53,647 nucleotides of DNA from Holdemanella biformis DSM 3989 (GCF_000156655.1 NZ_DS996841.1:193141-246787); one strand, 5' to 3'; positions 8,054 to 16,609 are shown, counted from the stretch's first letter. The notes: generated by a model from the letters alone, not told the origin. Translations and numbers: made by a program.

Positions 8054-8780
8054 TTAAACCTTTTTAACCTTAACCAACAACATCATAGGTCTACGCATTT
8101 CATGACACATTCCCGGCATACCCATCATATCTGCCGAAGGCATTGCTTCCTCAATAGCCTCAATTTGAAAACCACATTTTATAAGTGGATTCAATATCTG
8201 CGTTAATGTGTGGTGCTGTTTAATTACTCGTTGACCAAGAAAATTGGTTTCTCTTTCGCCTGTGTAATAGTAATTGTCGATTGGCCAATATTTAGGTTTC
8301 CCATTTTCATCATAAATCCAATCCTCATTAACACCGGCGGTGAAAGTCGGATGTTCAATATTGAATAGGAAATACCCACCTACTTTTATGTGCAATACAC
8401 CTTTTGATAAACATTAGCTAAATTTTCGATATAGTGCAGTACCAGGTTAGAAACAACTAGGTCATAAGTATTTTCAGGATAAATGTATTCTTCAACACCG
8501 CAAACTTTATACTTGATTTTGTCATCAGAGTTATCAGCTACTGCTTTTGCAATCATTTTTTGACTACTATCAATACCAAGAATTTCAACAGCTCCCATTT
8601 GTGCGGCATATTTGCAATGCCAACCGTAACCACATCCTAAATCCAAAACTTTTTTCCCTGTAATTTAGGGAATAACGGTTGCAACTGATGCCACTCTCCA
8701 GCAGCTTTCAGACCATCTTTGCTTCTTCCCATTTCAGCATATGCGGCAAAAAATTCACTATTATCGTAAATATTTCTCAT
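8054..8780 (-). pseudogene. Frameshifted class I SAM methyltransferase
   Basis: An otherwise complete methyltransferase of about 242 codons is split by two single-base losses. The first segment starts at ATG 8780 (MRNIYDNSEFFAAYAEMG...) and shifts at a run of six A (minus strand, 8650-8655) where seven are needed to continue into VLDLGCGYGWHCKYA. The second shift is near 8391-8395, where ...YQKVYCT hits TAA and one missing base would continue into LKVGGYFLFNIEHP. Motif I (DLGCGYG), motif II (ILGIDSS) and motif IV (YDLVVSNLVLHYIEN) are all intact, so decay is recent or the shifts are sequencing errors. AGGT lies 6 bases before the start. The C-terminus (MPSADMMGMPGM...RRPMMLLVKV) is typical of small-molecule methyltransferases. 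Confidence 0.8.
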
Positions 8781-8826
8781 TGATAATTACCTCCACAACT
8801 TCCAATTTATCTTTTTCTTTCTGAAA

Positions 8827-8982
8827 ATGGGCAATTCCACAATGGAACTGCCCATATATTTTGAAAATTATGTGATTTTTAAGGCTCTGCACCGTTTCAA
8901 GCACCATTTGGTGTATTTACGTATTTTTAGAGCTTTTTCACAAATGAAGTACATCCCGTTTTGTCGGGTAAAACGGTACTTC
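8827..8982. repeat. Cluster of three hairpins downstream of lysS
   Basis: This 156-base gap holds three inverted repeats. 8827-8855: ATGGGCA/TGCCCAT with inner TTCC/GGAA. 8884-8941: outer AAGG-CTCT/AGAG-CTTT arms around an inner CACCA/TGGTG. 8946-8982: GAAGTAC/GTACTTC and CCGTTTT/AAAACGG arms directly after the lysS stop. None has a strong T-run on the minus strand (the first is followed by ATTTTC), so termination of lysS is only partly explained. The density of structure suggests either a composite terminator or a small palindromic element. Confidence 0.5.
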
Positions 8983-10896
8983 TTAATAAAGCTTAGCACC
9001 TGCAGGAATGTTGTCATCAACCATCAATAAATTCAAGCCTTCGTGACCATTTTCTTCATGAACAGCTGAGATCAACATACCTTCAGAATTGATACCCATC
9101 ATTTTTCTTGGTGGTAAGTTTACAATCGCAATTGCAGTCTTTCCAACCAATTCTTCTGGTTCATAATATTCGTGAATTCCGCTTAAAATAACGCGATCTT
9201 TACGTTGACCGTCATCCAAAGTGAACTTTAATAGCTTCTTAGATTTTTCTACAGCTTCACAAGCGAGAACTTTAACAGCACGGAAATCTGACTTACTGAA
9301 TGTTTCAAAATCTACCATATCTGTGAAGATTGGTTCGATTTTTACATTCGAGAAATCAACCTTTACAGGTGCAGATTCCACTGGTTTTTTAACTTGCGCT
9401 TTCTTGTTTGAATCCCCCAAGTTCTTCATGTGAGGGAATAATAATACTTCACGAATTGTTCTTTGATCTGTCAACAACATTACGAAACGATCAATTCCAA
9501 GTCCTACACCACCAGTTGGAGGAAGACCATATTCCAATGCTTCTACATAATCTGTATCTACTTCGTTGGCTTCATCATCACCTAATTCACGAAGTTCTAA
9601 TTGTTTTTCGAAACGTTCTCTTTGATCAATTGGATCATTTAATTCAGAGAATGCGTTCGCATATTCGTGTCCACAAATGAACAATTCATAACGATCCGCA
9701 AATCTAGGATCCTTCTTATTCTTTTTAGCTAATGGAGAAATGGATGTTGGATGACCATATACAAATGTTGGTTGTACAATTGTTTCTTCAACATATTTTT
9801 CGAAGAATAAGTTGATGATGTGTCCAACTGTATTATGGATCTTTTCAACTTCAATATCATGTTCCTCAGCCAATTTCACAGCTTCTTCATAACTCATATC
9901 TTGCCAGAAATCTACACCACAAGCTTCTTTGATCGCATCAACCATGTGAATACGTTTGAAAGGAGCCTTTAATGATAATTGTGTTCCTTGATAAGTAATA
10001 TCTGTAGTACCCAATACTTCATTAGCTACTGAATCAAATAAACCTTCAATCAAGTCCATCATTCCATGTAAATCACTATAGGCAACATACGCTTCAACGG
10101 TTGTAAATTCAGGGTTATGCATCGCATCCATACCTTCATTACGGAATAAACGTCCAATTTCATAAACACCTTCTAAACCACCAACAATCAAACGTTTCAA
10201 TGGCAATTCAGTTGCGATACGCAAATAGAAATCCATATTTAATGTGTTGTGGTGCGTTACGAAAGGTCTAGCACTTGCACCACCTAAGATTGGTTGCATA
10301 ACTGGAGTTTCAACTTCCACTAAACCTTGACCATCCAAATAGTGTTGGATTGCACGAATAATTTTTGGTCTTGTTAGTGCAATATGCTTAGCTTCTGGAT
10401 TCATAATCAAGTCTACATAACGACGACGGAAACGCTCTTCAACATCTGTTAAACCATGGAATTTTTCTGGTAAAGGACGAAGTGATTTTGAAAGATGTGT
10501 ATAATTTTTAGCACGAACAGACAATTGCCCATGATCTGTCTTCATAACAGTACCTTCAATACCTACGATATCTCCAATGTCATTTTTCTTGAAGATTTCA
10601 TATTGATCATCCCCAATTTCATCTTTACGAACATAAATCTGAATTTGACCTTCACGATCCTGGATATTCATAAAACCAGCCTTACCCTGACGACGCTTCG
10701 TCATGATACGACCTGCAATCTTAACAGTTACTTGTAATTCATCTAATTCTTCTTTTGTCTTGTCTTCATAAGATGATTTGATAATACCCGAATTTGAAGT
10801 ACGATCATAACGAGATCCAAATGGATCAATACCCATGTCAATCAAATCTTGCATCTTTTGACGACGAACTTGTTCTTGTTGCGTTAACTTTTCCAT
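8983..10896 (-). CDS. lysS: Lysyl-tRNA synthetase with C-terminal tRNA-binding (Trbp111-like) domain
   Basis: A 637-residue class II lysyl-tRNA synthetase that charges tRNA-Lys. Residues about 55-145 form the anticodon-binding OB fold ([19 protein letters not shown]), the catalytic core has motif 2 [18 protein letters not shown] and motif 3 [14 protein letters not shown]. The typical family length is near 495; here about 135 residues follow, joined by a Lys/Pro/Val linker ([17 protein letters not shown]) and containing [41 protein letters not shown] and [13 protein letters not shown]. That is the EMAP/Trbp111 tRNA-binding fold normally found at the C-terminus of methionyl-tRNA synthetase. GGAGAAAA precedes ATG 10896. 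A T-box leader regulates it. Confidence 0.97.
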   Translation of the reverse strand: MEKLTQQEQVRRQKMQDLIDMGIDPFGSRYDRTSNSGIIKSSYEDKTKEELDELQVTVKIAGRIMTKRRQGKAGFMNIQDREGQIQIYVRKDEIGDDQYEIFKKNDIGDIVGIEGTVMKTDHGQLSVRAKNYTHLSKSLRPLPEKFHGLTDVEERFRRRYVDLIMNPEAKHIALTRPKIIRAIQHYLDGQGLVEVETPVMQPILGGASARPFVTHHNTLNMDFYLRIATELPLKRLIVGGLEGVYEIGRLFRNEGMDAMHNPEFTTVEAYVAYSDLHGMMDLIEGLFDSVANEVLGTTDITYQGTQLSLKAPFKRIHMVDAIKEACGVDFWQDMSYEEAVKLAEEHDIEVEKIHNTVGHIINLFFEKYVEETIVQPTFVYGHPTSISPLAKKNKKDPRFADRYELFICGHEYANAFSELNDPIDQRERFEKQLELRELGDDEANEVDTDYVEALEYGLPPTGGVGLGIDRFVMLLTDQRTIREVLLFPHMKNLGDSNKKAQVKKPVESAPVKVDFSNVKIEPIFTDMVDFETFSKSDFRAVKVLACEAVEKSKKLLKFTLDDGQRKDRVILSGIHEYYEPEELVGKTAIAIVNLPPRKMMGINSEGMLISAVHEENGHEGLNLLMVDDNIPAGAKLY

Positions 10897-10917
10897 TGTT
10901 TTCTCCTTTTTCTTTTA

Positions 10918-11155
10918 TCCATAAAAAAAGGCACTTGCCACAAAGGGACGAAGTGCTCGTGTTACCACCCTAATTTACCAGACAAATCACTTTGTCTAGC
11001 CTTAGTCACTGTCTATAAACAGCGCTTCCTTTAATGCAGGAAATACAAATAGCTCCAAGTCTTTATTCCCAATTAGTCCTACGCTTTTTTTCACCAACCA
11101 AAAGCTCTCTAAAGTATTTCTAAAAGGTACTCGCCCTCTTCATTGCCTTTTTATA
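10918..11155 (-). promoter_or_regulatory. T-box leader (lysine) of lysS
   Basis: On the minus strand the region carries the T-box core AGGGTGGTAACACG (about 10971-10958), which pairs with the uncharged tRNA acceptor end. It is followed by a terminator stem GCACTT.../AAGTGC ending in TTTTTTT (10923-10953). The 5' part (about 11040-11150) forms the long stem I; an AATAAAGAC segment on its 3' side, near 11058-11070, offers an AAA/AAG lysine specifier. The position directly in front of lysS fits. Transcription would read through when tRNA-Lys is uncharged. Confidence 0.9.
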
Positions 11156-11192
11156 CGCTTTTATCCTACTAGACAATACACAATTTGTCAAT

Positions 11193-11753
11193 TTAAGATT
11201 TATCCATATATCGAATATTTAATTCTTTAATACTGTTTTTAAATAAAATATCAATCTTGGCATAATATGTTTCTACATCCGGTTCAAAATTACGAGAAAT
11301 CCAATACTTTAAAAAGTATAATAAATCATTCGCATAATAATCCACTAAAAAATCCACTGTGAACCTTGAATCCAACCTACTCACATCTAAATAAGAAAAT
11401 ACATTTCTAAATATTTCTTTAAACACATTACTCATTAAATCTTCAAAACCATTCTGTCCTGTGATTCTGTAACAAGATTTAAAGAAATCACGATCATCAC
11501 TTACAGTCTGAAAGATATGTTTTATAATTTGAGGATTGGATTCATGCTCAATCCCTTTATAAAACATACGATGAATCAAGTATTCTAAAGCCTCATACTT
11601 ATCCATAAAATGATTATAGAAAGTTCCACGAATAACACCTGTTTTATCGCAAATCTGTTTGATTGTGATCTTTTCGAAAGGCTTTTGTTGCATCAAAATA
11701 TACAATCCCTCACTCAGAAGATCTTTCATTGTCACCTTTTCATTTAATGTCAT
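11193..11753 (-). CDS. TetR-family regulator
   Basis: A 186-residue TetR-type repressor. The N-terminal helix-turn-helix is FEKITIKQICDKTGVIRGTFYNHFMDKYEAL (residues about 26-56) and the C-terminal ligand domain resembles the TetR_C_8 / DhaS-like group. AGAGGTGATTTC precedes ATG 11753. It starts 10 bases after the stop of the MntP-like gene, so the two are one transcript and the regulator probably controls its own operon; no palindromic operator stood out in the 12322-12345 gap. Confidence 0.88.
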   Translation of the reverse strand: MTLNEKVTMKDLLSEGLYILMQQKPFEKITIKQICDKTGVIRGTFYNHFMDKYEALEYLIHRMFYKGIEHESNPQIIKHIFQTVSDDRDFFKSCYRITGQNGFEDLMSNVFKEIFRNVFSYLDVSRLDSRFTVDFLVDYYANDLLYFLKYWISRNFEPDVETYYAKIDILFKNSIKELNIRYMDKS

Positions 11754-11763
11754 GAAATCACCT

Positions 11764-12321
11764 CTACAATCGAATTAATTTAAAAATTAATGATAAGCTC
11801 ATAAATAAGTATACGACTCCGCAAAGAAAATAATAAACCTTTTGATATCTGGCACCATTATAATATCCAATATAAAAATGAATCATATAGCCAGCAAGTA
11901 CAATTAAAAATAAGACTAAAGACTCCATCAAATAAGGAAGATTCATATAATAACAGCCAACTCCAACAAAGAAACAGTCCAATCCTCCAATAAGAGCCAA
12001 TTTAATAATTTGTTTTGTATCAAACTCTTGTAGTCTCTCCACAAACTTTCCACGCTTAAAGCTATAGATGATCATTCCATTTCCAAGAATCAAAAAGACA
12101 AATATCGCAACATATTTATTCAATGTTGCCAATGGACGTCCAAAAATATATGTGGACATTCCATGTCCTAATAAAAACATACCTGAACTGCATAGCGCAA
12201 AAATCAATCCATAAACCAATGCTTTTGAAAAGCGAATATTACGAATTGAAGCACCCTGTTCTAGTGCACATACAAATACGTCTAAACTCAGACAAATACA
12301 CAAAATTCCAAATATCAACAT
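11764..12321 (-). CDS. MntP-like (DUF204) membrane transporter
   Basis: A 185-residue six-helix membrane protein with the two-fold repeat of the MntP manganese-efflux family: SLDVFVCALEQGA in helix 1 and LIGGLDCFFVGVGCYY in helix 4 carry the conserved aspartates. The length matches MntP (about 190). Family knowledge suggests divalent metal export; sequence identity looks distant, so the substrate is uncertain. AAGGTGGA precedes ATG 12321. Co-transcribed with the TetR regulator and divergent from the Mbeg1-like lipase. Confidence 0.75.
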   Translation of the reverse strand: MLIFGILCICLSLDVFVCALEQGASIRNIRFSKALVYGLIFALCSSGMFLLGHGMSTYIFGRPLATLNKYVAIFVFLILGNGMIIYSFKRGKFVERLQEFDTKQIIKLALIGGLDCFFVGVGCYYMNLPYLMESLVLFLIVLAGYMIHFYIGYYNGARYQKVYYFLCGVVYLFMSLSLIFKLIRL

Positions 12322-12423
12322 AACAATCCACCTTCACTAACTTTATTGTATACGAACTTTATAAAATTTAAAATTATGGATGAACATATTTCATTAAATG
12401 TATTTATGCACTACAATAAACCT

Positions 12424-13452
12424 ATGAAAAACATCATTGACTACATTAAAGAATACGGAAATTTAACCCTTGAAGAATACCCATTTAATAATGTGGACTC
12501 TTTAATTCTCTCACAAATTTCCTATATTAAATTTGAAAACTCAAGCATTGACATCGAATCCGAAATCCATTTATTAAGTGATTTTGAAAATGAAATTAAT
12601 GATTTATGTACTAATACCCGAGTACCTGAATTAAACGAGGAATTATTCCTTCAAACGATTCATTCACTACGATATGAAGCTATTACGATTTCTCATCTAC
12701 AAACTAATTTTGACAAAGATAATGAAAAACAATTCTGTGCTATGACTTATCACTTACCCAACCAAACAGACTACATTGCCTTTCGCGGAACCGATGCTAG
12801 TTTTGTAGGATGGAAAGAAGATTTTAATCTTTGTTTTCAAGAAAATATTCCCAGTCAAATTTCTGCATTAAACTATGTAAACAACTATAAGACAAATCAT
12901 AAGCTCATCTTAGGAGGACACTCCAAAGGAGCCAACCTTGCCCTATATGCAGGCATACATACACATAATCCAATTTATTGTATATACAATCATGATGGGC
13001 CTGGATTTCTTACACCTTATCAAACGGATAAGAAAGTATTTAAGACCATACCACAATCGAGCGTTATTGGACTCTTACTTGAAGAAACAAATAATTATCA
13101 AATCATTCAAAGTGATGCCATATCTATCCTTCAACACGATCCATTTACGTGGTGCGTTGAAAACGGTGATTTTATTTATCTTAAACAAAATGATCAACTA
13201 TCTAAACATACACAATCTACACTATCAAAATGGCTTAAATCCATTGATATCAATACTCGCAAACAAGTCATTGATACCATTTATTCTATCTTTTCAGATT
13301 ATGAAAACCCAAAAGATTTAAGAAAGAATATCGATATAGCTGAGATGATCAAATCCATTCAGAATATGGATAGTCAAACTAAGAAAATGATTAGTGAAAC
13401 GATTCAAGTCTTATTCAAATGTATTCAAAACGAAATCAAGCGAGGATTTTAA
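12424..13452 (+). CDS. Mbeg1-like (DUF2974) lipase/esterase
   Basis: About 342 residues of the DUF2974/Mbeg1-like alpha/beta hydrolase family. The start of family resemblance is MKNIIDYIKEYGNLTLEEYP...LILSQISYI. The lipase features are YIAFRGTDASFVGWKEDF (oxyanion region), LILGGHSKGANLALY (nucleophile Ser in GHSKG) and YNHDGPGF. A histidine in ILQHDPFTW may complete the triad. In-frame ATGs at 12346, 12376 and 12400 give longer products; none of the starts has a Shine-Dalgarno match, so 12424 is chosen by family N-terminus only. Predicted cytoplasmic (no signal peptide). Confidence 0.8.
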   Translation: MKNIIDYIKEYGNLTLEEYPFNNVDSLILSQISYIKFENSSIDIESEIHLLSDFENEINDLCTNTRVPELNEELFLQTIHSLRYEAITISHLQTNFDKDNEKQFCAMTYHLPNQTDYIAFRGTDASFVGWKEDFNLCFQENIPSQISALNYVNNYKTNHKLILGGHSKGANLALYAGIHTHNPIYCIYNHDGPGFLTPYQTDKKVFKTIPQSSVIGLLLEETNNYQIIQSDAISILQHDPFTWCVENGDFIYLKQNDQLSKHTQSTLSKWLKSIDINTRKQVIDTIYSIFSDYENPKDLRKNIDIAEMIKSIQNMDSQTKKMISETIQVLFKCIQNEIKRGF

Positions 13453-13463
13453 ATTCCTCGCTT
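13438..13463. terminator. Shared hairpin between convergent genes
   Basis: AAGCGAGGA / TCCTCGCTT, a perfect 9-bp stem with an 8-base loop, spans the ends of the convergent Mbeg1-like and SdpI-like genes. Neither strand has a real T-run after it, so termination strength is doubtful. Confidence 0.45.
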
Positions 13464-14075
13464 AAATAATATGTAGCTATAAATACATGGAATAATAGTC
13501 GCTACAAGAATCACAACAATGCCCATTGTCACATAACCAAGTAATCCAAGTACTATAAATAAGATTCCAGCAATGACCATACAATAGCCACCCACACGAT
13601 TTGATAACACCCAGTTTTCATCACTATTTAAAGCCCACGATGTTTTAATTCCAACCGAATAATTCCGTTTTACTTTCGGCAAATAATTACCTAGTACAAT
13701 AAGTAATACACCAACTAAAATATTCATCACAAAACTTACATCAAACGAATATCCCAATCCAAAATAAATAATTGTCATATTTGTCACAATACAAACAACG
13801 GGACAAATCATAAATAAAATATTCATCATAAAATCTGGAATATTATTTCGCTTTGGATCTTTTACACTCACAAAACAAGTAAATACATGAATTGCCAAGC
13901 ACAAAAACAACATACCAAATAAACCCATAAACTTAGGCATTGTACCATCGACTTGTCCATTTACATCAAAATGGGTTGGTACAACATCTGGAAGTTGATT
14001 ATAGAAAACTAGATTCAATACCAAAGGAATCACAAACAAAGCTAAACTAAACATAAACCATTTATTTTTCAACAT
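13449..14075 (-). CDS. SdpI-family immunity/membrane protein
   Basis: A 208-residue membrane protein of the SdpI family. An N-terminal DUF1648-type segment (NQLPDVVPTHFDVNGQVDG) is followed by six hydrophobic helices and the SdpI signature VGIKTSWALNSDENW. In Bacillus subtilis SdpI protects against the SdpC toxin and sequesters the SdpR repressor. GGAGG lies 8 bases before ATG 14075, which overlaps the upstream ArsR-type gene; longer in-frame starts lack a site. No SdpC-like toxin gene is present in the window, so here the pair is either an orphan immunity system or serves another envelope role. Confidence 0.88.
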   Translation of the reverse strand: MLKNKWFMFSLALFVIPLVLNLVFYNQLPDVVPTHFDVNGQVDGTMPKFMGLFGMLFLCLAIHVFTCFVSVKDPKRNNIPDFMMNILFMICPVVCIVTNMTIIYFGLGYSFDVSFVMNILVGVLLIVLGNYLPKVKRNYSVGIKTSWALNSDENWVLSNRVGGYCMVIAGILFIVLGLLGYVTMGIVVILVATIIPCIYSYILFKRGI

Positions 14076-14340
14076 CTTCATTCCCTCCAATAAAAGATTT
14101 AAAATAACACAACATCTCCTCAAAAACAGATGCGTTGATTTGATAAAAGATAAAATTTTTATCCTTCTCTTCACAAATCAAACCTGCATCCTTTAATAAA
14201 GATAAATGATAGGAAACGGTTGCCTGAGACATATCAAAATGACTCGCAATATCTCCAGCTGACATTTTGCCTTTTTTTAATAAATTCAATATGTCTCTTC
14301 TAACTGGCGCACCTAGCGCTTTAAATGTTTTTTCAAACAA
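14062..14340 (-). CDS. ArsR-family repressor (SdpR-like)
   Basis: A 92-residue winged-helix ArsR protein: MFEKTFKALGAPVRRDILNLL, recognition region FDMSQATVSYHLSLLKDAGL, then wing KNFIFYQI. Metal-binding CxC motifs of classical ArsR are absent, and the sequence is SdpR-like. It overlaps sdpI by 14 bases. Two perfect 24-base palindromes lie immediately upstream and are the obvious binding sites, implying autorepression of the operon. AGGTGG lies close before the ATG at 14340. Confidence 0.9.
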   Translation of the reverse strand: MFEKTFKALGAPVRRDILNLLKKGKMSAGDIASHFDMSQATVSYHLSLLKDAGLICEEKDKNFIFYQINASVFEEMLCYFKSFIGGNEDVEK

Positions 14341-14351
14341 AGTATCACCAC

Positions 14352-14375
14352 CTATTTAGAAATATTTCTAAATAG
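14352..14375. promoter_or_regulatory. 24-base palindromic operator 1 of the sdpR-sdpI operon
   Basis: A perfect palindrome with half-site CTATTTAGAAAT and its complement, 12-35 bases upstream of the ArsR-type start. It overlaps the expected transcription-start region. Confidence 0.75.
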
Positions 14376-14405
14376 ATTATATACCTTTTAAATATTATTT
14401 CAACT

Positions 14406-14429
14406 CTATTTAGAAAATTTTCTAAATAG
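14406..14429. promoter_or_regulatory. 24-base palindromic operator 2 of the sdpR-sdpI operon
   Basis: A perfect palindrome with half-site CTATTTAGAAAA and its complement; it differs from operator 1 only at the central base pair. Centre-to-centre distance 54 bases, about five helical turns, so two repressor dimers would bind the same face of the DNA. Confidence 0.75.
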
Positions 14430-14433
14430 TTAA

Positions 14434-14464
14434 CAAAAAAATCAGGAAGACTACTCTCCCTGAT
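14434..14464 (-). terminator. Terminator of the SseB-macro gene, overlapping its stop codon
   Basis: On the minus strand ATCAGG (14464-14459) and CCTGAT (14446-14441) form the base, with inner AGA/TCT, followed by TTTTTTTG. The stop codon (14451-14453) lies inside the hairpin. Confidence 0.8.
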
Positions 14465-15341
14465 ACGATGTATATTTCTGATATTCCTTTGTCGTTTCTT
14501 CATCAAAACAATACAAACTGATCTTCATTGTATAATCACTATTCGCATCCAACCAATCCGCAATCGTCTTTAATACAAGGGGCACTGCCTTTTCTACTGG
14601 ATAGCCATAAACGCCACATGAAATAGCTGGAAATGCGATTGTATGAATATCATACTTACGAGCTAACGTTAAGCTATTCCAATAACAATCTCTTAACATA
14701 TGCTCATCTTCATGTTTACCTGAATACATCGGACCCACAGTATGAATTACATACTTTGCCTTTAAATCATACCCTTTAGTAATCTTAGCCTGTCCTGTTT
14801 GACAGCCATTTAATAATTTACACTCTTCAAGTAACATGGGACCGGCCGCTCTATGAATAGCGCCATCTACACCGCCGCCACCCAAAAGCGATTCATTCGC
14901 TGCATTGACAATACAATCTCCATCAAAAGTAGTGATATCTCCTTTTACTACTTTGATTTCACTCTCTAAATTCTTATTGTCTAAAATCATTTCAATTAAA
15001 ACCTTTGGTAAAAAATATGAATCTTTCCAAGGATTTAATACAACTCCACTTACACCTTGTGTATCATGCACCATATGGAGTACATCCATCACACTTTGAT
15101 TTAATGTTTCTGTAGCCTGACCCAAATCCACTTGAGCCTGCGTCGTAAAAGCGACAAATACATCTTGTCCATCATCTAAAGATAATCTTCGATAGACCTT
15201 TTCACCATTTGCATCGCCAACAGGAATAATAAATTGTTTTTCTTCTTTTGCCAGTTTACGAATCTGCGAAAGAACCTCCATATTCTTTTCACGAGTTCCT
15301 TCTTGATATAATTCTTGAATCAATGTTTCTAATTTTTCCAT
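14451..15341 (-). CDS. SseB-domain / macro-domain fusion (ADP-ribose hydrolase-like)
   Basis: A 296-residue two-domain protein. Residues 1-125 match the SseB-type domain (KEEKQFIIPVG...RRLSLDDGQDVFVAFTTQAQ...GVVLNPWKDSYFLP). Residues 130-296 are a macro domain of the O-acetyl-ADP-ribose deacetylase type: VKGDITTFDGDCIVNAANESLLGGGGVDGAIHRAAG, YVIHTVGPMYSG and TIAFPAISCGVYGYP, with the ADP-ribose-binding Asp, Asn-Ala-Ala-Asn and GGGGVD loops intact. Macro domains of this class remove ADP-ribose from acetyl-ADP-ribose or proteins. The stop codon of the preceding 97-residue gene is 2 bases upstream of its ATG, so both are translated from one mRNA. Confidence 0.88.
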   Translation of the reverse strand: MEKLETLIQELYQEGTREKNMEVLSQIRKLAKEEKQFIIPVGDANGEKVYRRLSLDDGQDVFVAFTTQAQVDLGQATETLNQSVMDVLHMVHDTQGVSGVVLNPWKDSYFLPKVLIEMILDNKNLESEIKVVKGDITTFDGDCIVNAANESLLGGGGVDGAIHRAAGPMLLEECKLLNGCQTGQAKITKGYDLKAKYVIHTVGPMYSGKHEDEHMLRDCYWNSLTLARKYDIHTIAFPAISCGVYGYPVEKAVPLVLKTIADWLDANSDYTMKISLYCFDEETTKEYQKYTSYQGE

Positions 15342-15343
15342 AC

Positions 15344-15637
15344 CTATTTCCTTACTACAAATGTCAAACTAAAAGGAAAAGCTCCAATCACATCTTGATA
15401 AATAGAGTCATCAATAAAGAATCCCTCTTTCATTGCACTTTCCTTTAATAGTGAATCTAACGAAATAAATTCTTCCTCGCTGATTTTAAAATCATTAAAA
15501 CAATATCCATCATTAAAACGTTGATAGTTAAATACTTTATCCATTAAATCCCAAGTACTGACTTCGCTACCATCTTCTAATGTATCCATATAGTTTAATA
15601 ATTCATTTACGATTTCTTGTTGTCTTTCTTGTACCAT
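15344..15637 (-). CDS. Conserved hypothetical protein (97 aa) paired with the SseB-macro gene
   Basis: A small soluble acidic protein starting MVQERQQEIVNELLNYMDTLEDG and ending FPFSLTFVVRK. I recognise no family. Start 15637 has AGGTGA 5 bases upstream; an in-frame GTG at 15646 is unlikely since it overlaps that site. Immediate adjacency (2 bases) to the SseB-macro gene suggests a functional link. Confidence 0.75.
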   Translation of the reverse strand: MVQERQQEIVNELLNYMDTLEDGSEVSTWDLMDKVFNYQRFNDGYCFNDFKISEEEFISLDSLLKESAMKEGFFIDDSIYQDVIGAFPFSLTFVVRK

Positions 15638-15669
15638 AAAAATCACCTACACTTATTCTAACACAAAAT

Positions 15670-15690
15670 GAAAAAGAGGCATGGCCTCTT
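15670..15690 (-). terminator. Terminator of the patatin gene
   Basis: On the minus strand AAGAGGC / GCCTCTT (7 bp) with a 3-base loop (CAT), followed by TTTTTC. It overlaps the TAA at 15689-15691. Confidence 0.8.
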
Positions 15691-16609
15691 AATCAATTTC
15701 TAAATATTCTTTGATTCTTTGAATCTGATTCAAACCATCCAAATATCCCATGTAGTAAAGATTGGCGAGTTTATCCACATCTCCCTCTACACGCGATACA
15801 TTCACAGGCTTGCTTGGGGCAATCGTAAAGATTCTTCCCTCATTTTCAAGCCTTGCTAATTCATCACACTGTTTATTGTAGTCACTATTCATTGATTCTA
15901 GCTTCTTTTCTAAAGCTGGATAGCCTGCATACAATCTTTTCGTCATTTTTTGAACCAAAGGATTCGTCTCACCCTTTCGATACTCTCTTTGACGTGTACG
16001 AACGACAATAATCTTTTCAAAATCATGATCCAACGCCCATTGATACGCTATCTTATCACTGCAGCCACCATCTAAATATAAACCATCTTCAATTTCAACC
16101 ATCTTTGAAACATAAGGCATGGTTGCACTGGCTTGTACGGCTTTAAAAATATCTTGCGTTTTATTCTTACTAAAATATTCGGGTCTTCCCGTTTTACAAT
16201 TCGTACATACCGCAATAAAATCACGCGTTGGATTCATAAAACGAGGCATATTTAATGGATCAAAATATTGAGTTCCTTTCATCAAAAAATCAAATCCAAT
16301 GATTCCTTTGTTGTTTTTAAAAGCTTCTAAACCAACATATCGAGAATCATGACGATACCCTAAATTAATTCTAGCACTACGACCAATTTGACCAGCTACA
16401 TAGTTAAATCCGTTTAGTGCCCCTGCACTTGTACCTACTGTACACTGCATATTGATTTCAAACTGCATTAAAGCATCTAATACTCCTGATGTATATAATC
16501 CTCGAAAGGCACCTCCTTCCAGGACAATACACCCAGGAACAACTTTATTTGAAGTATTTCCATTTGGAAGTTTGGATATTCCCGAAAAACGCTTATTATT
16601 CTTCTTCAT
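15689..16609 (-). CDS. Patatin-like phospholipase
   Basis: A 306-residue patatin-family lipid acyl hydrolase. The oxyanion loop is LEGGAFRGLYTSGVLDAL, the nucleophile Ser61 is in TVGTSAGALNG (GxSxG), and the catalytic dyad aspartate is in GLYLDGGCSDK (DGG). No signal peptide or membrane segment, so probably a cytoplasmic or membrane-peripheral (lyso)phospholipase of the RssA/YchK type. AAGGAGGG precedes ATG 16609. It lies 50 bases downstream of the radical SAM gene with no terminator between, so they are likely one operon. Confidence 0.92.
   Translation of the reverse strand: MKKNNKRFSGISKLPNGNTSNKVVPGCIVLEGGAFRGLYTSGVLDALMQFEINMQCTVGTSAGALNGFNYVAGQIGRSARINLGYRHDSRYVGLEAFKNNKGIIGFDFLMKGTQYFDPLNMPRFMNPTRDFIAVCTNCKTGRPEYFSKNKTQDIFKAVQASATMPYVSKMVEIEDGLYLDGGCSDKIAYQWALDHDFEKIIVVRTRQREYRKGETNPLVQKMTKRLYAGYPALEKKLESMNSDYNKQCDELARLENEGRIFTIAPSKPVNVSRVEGDVDKLANLYYMGYLDGLNQIQRIKEYLEID

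Noticed and set aside
6600-8830. Insertion sequence or integrated element
   Set aside because: No transposase, integrase or terminal direct/inverted repeats were found.
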